Source: an uncultured Acidobacteriota bacterium
GTDB taxonomy: Bacteria > Acidobacteriota > Blastocatellia > Pyrinomonadales > Pyrinomonadaceae
Direction: 5' to 3'
NCBI GenBank assembly: GCA_937873515.1
Contig: CALMYB010000013.1
Coordinates: forward strand, 310,001-374,000
Length of the DNA stretch: 64,000 bases
Part shown: in pieces, positions 60,543 to 64,000 of the stretch
Position numbering within the stretch: the stretch's first letter is position 1
Layout of the letters: every line of letters starts with the position of its first letter
The notes under the pieces: model-generated
Seen by the model: the letters and a program-made list of their open reading frames with translations, nothing else
Databases searched by the model: none
What the model was told of the DNA's origin: nothing
Translations under genes and position numbers: made by a program

Positions 60543-60560
60543 CTCGGTTGCCTCGTGATA

Positions 60561-63425
60561 TCAACAATTGGGAAAGGTGGTACGGTCGCATATTTGATAA
60601 ATGTATTGAGGGTTAAGAGGATCCGAAACCCCAAAAGCCTCGATCTCAGCTTGGTTACACTTGCGATCGGCGGACCGTTTAGCCTCTCTTAAGAACGTAC
60701 TCAACTCGGCTTCAAGCATTTGTATTAATGCTTGCGAAGTAGGTGCCGTAAAATTGCTAATTCGGGCGTAGAATGTGGCCGGATTATAATACTGCCCCCT
60801 TAGGCCAGTGACGTCCCATTGTTGGACATGCTTGCTTTCGTGCGCATCCGTTTTTGCGTAGAACTGGCTAGCAGCTGGAACAGTAATAGTCTTAGATACA
60901 TTTGAAACGTATGCGAGAGTTCCGATATCAGTTACGCGCCACACTCCAGCCGCTGGGTCGAAGCTGATTATAGGACCGCCGACTATCGTCGGGGTGGCCT
61001 TGGTAACTCCCGCAGGATCCCACGGCACCATCACCGTATAGTCTTGTTTCTTATCGGTCGACTGACCATTGACGGTTACAGCCAGCTTTATCTCGTAAGT
61101 ACTGTCTCTCGACGCAGTGCAGGCATCATTTGGAAGAGCGAACCAATGGGCATCCGCGCTCGTTGAAGCGGCATTGTTCGAGCCAAACGTGACCTTTGGA
61201 TTGTTGCCGGCTGCGGCTGGCCAAGTTGCCGTCCAAAGGTAACTGGAGGGCGTTCCGCCTTCGACTGTGGATGAAAAAGTAACACTACTACCGTCATTAG
61301 TACTACTGGGACCTGTAATTCTTACCTTCGGCTTCACCGTCAACGTAGCCGCCGGCGGTGAGGTCGTAAACATATGGGTTTGACAGACGCCGCATTCCGG
61401 GATGAGCAGAGAGTTGATTTGTGCCGTTTCGGTGAACTGTTCTTCGTCTATTCTCGGTCCGCCTGAGCGAGAACTACTGCAGGTAGCCGCTATTGCATCG
61501 AAAGTAAACATTGGCTCGCCGCCTCCGGGCGGACACGGCTCTACAAATGAATTTTGGGTTTGCCAGGAAGCGGAGATATTTGTTTGCCCTGCGGCTTGTG
61601 GAGTGATCGATCCGCCGCTTACCTGCCCCATTCCGGCATTAGAACTGGTCCAGTTTGCTCCGGTCGGGTAAACATACGGAAAGCCGTAGCACGTTTCTGC
61701 CATCTCGTACGCTTGAAAGTTCGCGGATTGTCCGTATTCAATCTCGAGCGTACTTGGCGATACATATCCTCCAACGTGGTCTCCAACGCAGCAGTTTTGA
61801 CAGGAGTAGTTTGTTGCTATGCCGTTCGTGATATCTACCTGTTCCGACCGCCCCAATAGAGAGAGATTCGCCCGTGCATCTTCGTCGGGAAACGAGTCCT
61901 TTCGCAGTAAGGTCCACTGCAACTGTCCGCTAGAAATGTTTAGCGGGATCGTTTGCCCGTTCACATCAGGAACCTGTTCGTCACGTAGGCGCTTTACATC
62001 AATATTTACCGTCTCGTGAGAGGCGACGCTCTTTCGGCCCAGCATATACATTCCACCATTTTGCCACACGAGAAAGGCTACATAGTCCTCTTCGGTGTCG
62101 GTAATGTTTTTGATGTATGTTTGGGTCACAGAGGTGCCTTCGAGCCGCCAAGGATATCCACCGGTCGGGCTGCGTTGAGCCAAGGGATCCCACATCGGAA
62201 CCCGAAAAACTTGATCATGGTCATTGCTTACAGAATGAGCATTGACGAGAACCGAGCCTGGTGCCGTATCATAGGTTACCTCAAGGCTTGCAACGGCGAT
62301 CTGCTCCTGATGCGACCGTTGAATGATCCTTTGAACGTTCAGCAAACGCATTTCCCCGGGACCAAACTGCTCCGGGGCCAAGACGATATTACCGCGAGTA
62401 CCATCTACTCGGGTGTAGGGAACTCGCATCGAAACTGTCGCTGTTCCGGGACCAACATTCCTTGCACCTATAACGGGCCTCATCGGCGATCCCATAATAT
62501 CTTCTATCTGGAAACCGACGCCTTGATACTCGCTCGATCTGCCACGAGCCGGATTCGAAAACTGGACAGCATTCGAATAGCCTTTCGCCCTTTCGTAAAC
62601 TAAAGCTCGTGCCATTAGAGCATCGCTAGGTCCCGAGTGCTCGATTGATAGAGAAATAACGTCGGAATTTAGAAAAGGAGCACTTCCCGGAAAGTCATTC
62701 TGAAAGTCGATGATCCTCGTTGCGTGCGGCGCAAGCTGTAGAAAACCCTCGTTACTGACAATATCAGGTTTCCTTCCCAGCCTTCCGACAAGAGAGAGCG
62801 GCTCATCGGACGTGTTGGTAAGCACAACTCGAACTTCTGCGTCTCTCGACGGCATCCACCAAACTGCTTCCTGTACACGAGAATCAAACTTGCCAAGTTC
62901 TGCTAACTTCTCTTCGTAGATAAGGCTTCGGGCATGATCCGTTAAGTATATTTGTGCGCCCAAGACAAGATCCTTCCCAATATGGAGAAGCCTAATATTT
63001 CCTGCCTTGAAACTGTCACCTGCTAGGGCGGCCCAATCGTTCAAGCTAACTAATCGGAAGGACTGCGGCGCGACAACAACAGGATTAGGGGTAAACTCGA
63101 GACCATTCTTGTTGTATAACGTCGGCCGAACTTCGAGCGGTTCGTTCCCCTTGTTGTTCAAAAGTAACTTCGCATCAATATTTTCGTTTGTTAGGTAGTA
63201 GGATCCGACGAGTTTGTGGAGAACTTCCGGAGTTGGTGTCGGACTCGGCTTCCCGGCGTGATCACCGCCAGATCGGGTTTTTTCCAATGTCGAGGTGATT
63301 GTGGCAGTTGAAGATGCGGCCCCTACGAAATCTGTCGCAAAAGCACAAAGAATCAAAACTGTTGAAAAAATCAATCCTGCAATTAGATAATGCTGCCAGG
63401 TGAGGGTGAGTTTTTGTCGTACCAT
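60561..63425 (-). CDS. Large surface/secreted protein with C-terminal HExxH motif (paralogue of the 8-11 kb gene)
   Basis: 954 residues, ribosome site GGAGG before ATG 63425. Signal segment YLIAGLIFSTVLILCAFATD, then a Pro/Thr-rich linker (GKPSPTPTPEV). From LVGSYYLTNENIDAKLLLNN to about 570 it aligns with the paralogue (SPTGGYPWR, LRDEQVP, ISSGQLQWT), then a Cys-rich stretch (YSCQNCCVGD, PECGVC) is shared too. After about 640 the two differ. Here an Ig/PKD-like part (VTFSSTVEGGTPSSYLWTAT) is followed by KTDAHESKHVQQW, whose H862-E-x-x-H866 suggests a zinc peptidase site. The next gene is 18 nt downstream. Confidence 0.82.
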   Translation of the reverse strand: MVRQKLTLTWQHYLIAGLIFSTVLILCAFATDFVGAASSTATITSTLEKTRSGGDHAGKPSPTPTPEVLHKLVGSYYLTNENIDAKLLLNNKGNEPLEVRPTLYNKNGLEFTPNPVVVAPQSFRLVSLNDWAALAGDSFKAGNIRLLHIGKDLVLGAQIYLTDHARSLIYEEKLAELGKFDSRVQEAVWWMPSRDAEVRVVLTNTSDEPLSLVGRLGRKPDIVSNEGFLQLAPHATRIIDFQNDFPGSAPFLNSDVISLSIEHSGPSDALMARALVYERAKGYSNAVQFSNPARGRSSEYQGVGFQIEDIMGSPMRPVIGARNVGPGTATVSMRVPYTRVDGTRGNIVLAPEQFGPGEMRLLNVQRIIQRSHQEQIAVASLEVTYDTAPGSVLVNAHSVSNDHDQVFRVPMWDPLAQRSPTGGYPWRLEGTSVTQTYIKNITDTEEDYVAFLVWQNGGMYMLGRKSVASHETVNIDVKRLRDEQVPDVNGQTIPLNISSGQLQWTLLRKDSFPDEDARANLSLLGRSEQVDITNGIATNYSCQNCCVGDHVGGYVSPSTLEIEYGQSANFQAYEMAETCYGFPYVYPTGANWTSSNAGMGQVSGGSITPQAAGQTNISASWQTQNSFVEPCPPGGGEPMFTFDAIAATCSSSRSGGPRIDEEQFTETAQINSLLIPECGVCQTHMFTTSPPAATLTVKPKVRITGPSSTNDGSSVTFSSTVEGGTPSSYLWTATWPAAAGNNPKVTFGSNNAASTSADAHWFALPNDACTASRDSTYEIKLAVTVNGQSTDKKQDYTVMVPWDPAGVTKATPTIVGGPIISFDPAAGVWRVTDIGTLAYVSNVSKTITVPAASQFYAKTDAHESKHVQQWDVTGLRGQYYNPATFYARISNFTAPTSQALIQMLEAELSTFLREAKRSADRKCNQAEIEAFGVSDPLNPQYIYQICDRTTFPNC

Positions 63426-63507
63426 TTCGCCTCCATGCTAGATGAGAAAAGTCCCTGTCAGGACAAAGCATGGGAGGAATTGAGTCTGTAAGAGTTCCGA
63501 TTGCCAG

Positions 63508-63538
63508 AGTATGCCCCCCCCCCAACAGCTTTTGTCAA
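63508..63538 (-). promoter_or_regulatory. Promoter with a G10 spacer, upstream of the large surface protein
   Basis: On the minus strand TTGACA (63533-63538), then 19 nt (AAAGCTGTT plus G10), then CATACT (63508-63513). The total spacer equals that of the 55.26 kb promoter, and in both the G run abuts the -10. A loss of two G would give the optimal 17. The start codon is about 83 nt downstream. An AAAAAATGC upstream A run resembles the other two promoters. Confidence 0.6.
63514..63523 (-). repeat. G10 homopolymer (C10 on plus strand) in the promoter spacer
   Basis: Ten G on the minus strand between -35 and -10 of the surface-protein promoter. Confidence 0.75.
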
Positions 63539-63651
63539 GCATTTTTTAATAGCATCTGGATAAACGAGATTGGCTTATTACAAACACGACATCAGTAGAT
63601 GCCGATCGTTTACAGTGGAAGGCCGGAAGGAAGTGCAGGAAAGTTCCCATC

Positions 63652-64000
63652 CTACTTTAACTTCGCGAGGCGTTCGGCGGCGGCTTCGAGGGTTTCGTCA
63701 CGTTTGCAGAAGCAGAAGCGGACGAGCTGCGAGCCCTTTGTCTCGTCGCTGTAAAATGACGAACCGGGCACTGCCGCGACGCCGATCTCGCGCACGAGGT
63801 GTGAGGTAAATGCGATGTCATTCGCAAAGCCGAACTCCGAGATGTCTGCCATCACATAGTACGCGCCTTCCGGATAGTCGCAGTGGAATCCTGCCTCGCG
63901 CAGCACGGGCACGAGGAAGTCGCGCTTGCGGCGATATTCTTTTTCGAGCGAGGTGTAATATTCCGGCGGCAAGCTCATCGCGAAAGCTCCGGCACGCTGC
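63652..64000 (-). CDS. Class I/II pyridoxal-phosphate aminotransferase, C-terminal part, cut by window edge
   Basis: The frame is open to the right edge; about 116 residues are visible. Sequence such as AGAFAMSLPPEYYTSLEKEY, RRKRDFLVPVLREAGFHCDY, PEGAYYVMADIS and RFCFCKRDETLEAAAERLAK is the end of a fold-type I aminotransferase of the methionine/kynurenine-oxoglutarate group. The conserved Arg in VRFCFCK binds the substrate carboxylate. The lysine and cofactor site are outside the window. Its last codons contain the 19-bp sequence that is repeated at 59650-59668. Confidence 0.85.
   Translation of the reverse strand, partial: QRAGAFAMSLPPEYYTSLEKEYRRKRDFLVPVLREAGFHCDYPEGAYYVMADISEFGFANDIAFTSHLVREIGVAAVPGSSFYSDETKGSQLVRFCFCKRDETLEAAAERLAKLK
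63665..63683. repeat. Direct repeat, right copy (inside the aminotransferase gene end)
   Basis: GCGAGGCGTTCGGCGGCGG, identical to 59650-59668 and in the same orientation. Site-specific integration into a gene 3' end leaves such a duplication. Confidence 0.55.

Overview
The window looks like the replication-origin neighbourhood of an acidobacterium, probably class Blastocatellia. The assignment rests on gene content (a GWxTD-domain protein, a GIN-domain protein, an S1/P1 nuclease, a selenocysteine-containing SelD beside parAB, a TatC with an enlarged loop) and is an inference, not a database result. The classical origin genes are all present: dnaA and dnaN with an oriC-like region between them, rpmH-rnpA-yidD-yidC-khpB, mnmE/mnmG and parA/parB, plus topA and dprA.

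Layout. 1-7.2 kb (minus strand): a truncated M4 metallopeptidase, a membrane protein, an M28 peptidase, a methyltransferase and topA. 7.4-11.1 kb: a lipoprotein and a large surface protein lying between topA and dprA, two genes that are often neighbours. 11.2-16.2 kb: dprA, a four-helix-bundle cassette, tRNA-Sec, an M20 peptidase, an S1/P1 nuclease, a small zinc-ribbon protein and an SRPBCC protein. 16.3-19.6 kb: dnaN, oriC, dnaA. 19.8-25.3 kb: GIN and DUF445 proteins, a frameshifted arylamine N-acetyltransferase, a toxin-antitoxin pair and purM. 25.3-28.3 kb is a decayed defence region: both ends of a type ISP restriction enzyme, a vsr fragment, another broken gene, and a REP-associated transposase flanked by inverted REP units.

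28.3-45.0 kb (plus strand, mostly housekeeping): purN, rpmH-rnpA-yidD-yidC-khpB, a nucleotidyltransferase pair, mnmE-(toxin-antitoxin)-mnmG, parA-parB-selD-tatB-tatC and a GWxTD protein. 45.2-53.9 kb: a polyamine-type cluster (AdoMet decarboxylase, DUF4178, a 49-residue protein, DUF350, a membrane aminopropyltransferase, a flavin oxidoreductase, a membrane protein, a lipoprotein), invaded by a four-helix-bundle cassette and a decayed hicA with hicB. 54-64 kb: a PDZ protein, an operon for an FG-GAP surface protein, a second copy of the large surface-protein operon (minus strand) and a partial aminotransferase.

Two signals stand out. (1) Homopolymer G/C runs of 10-11 bases occur at three surface-protein loci. 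Two sit between the -35 and -10 elements of TTGACA promoters (spacer 19 nt in both) and the third sits just after a signal peptide, where the run length as given puts the signal peptide out of frame with the rest of the protein. This is the arrangement expected of phase-variable genes. The two large surface proteins share an N-terminal two-thirds, differ at the C-terminus (one carries HExxH), and each is followed by a different small secreted or lipoprotein gene. (2) selD contains an in-frame UGA in its active-site motif with a downstream hairpin, and a tRNA-Sec gene lies in the same window, so the organism should make selenoproteins.
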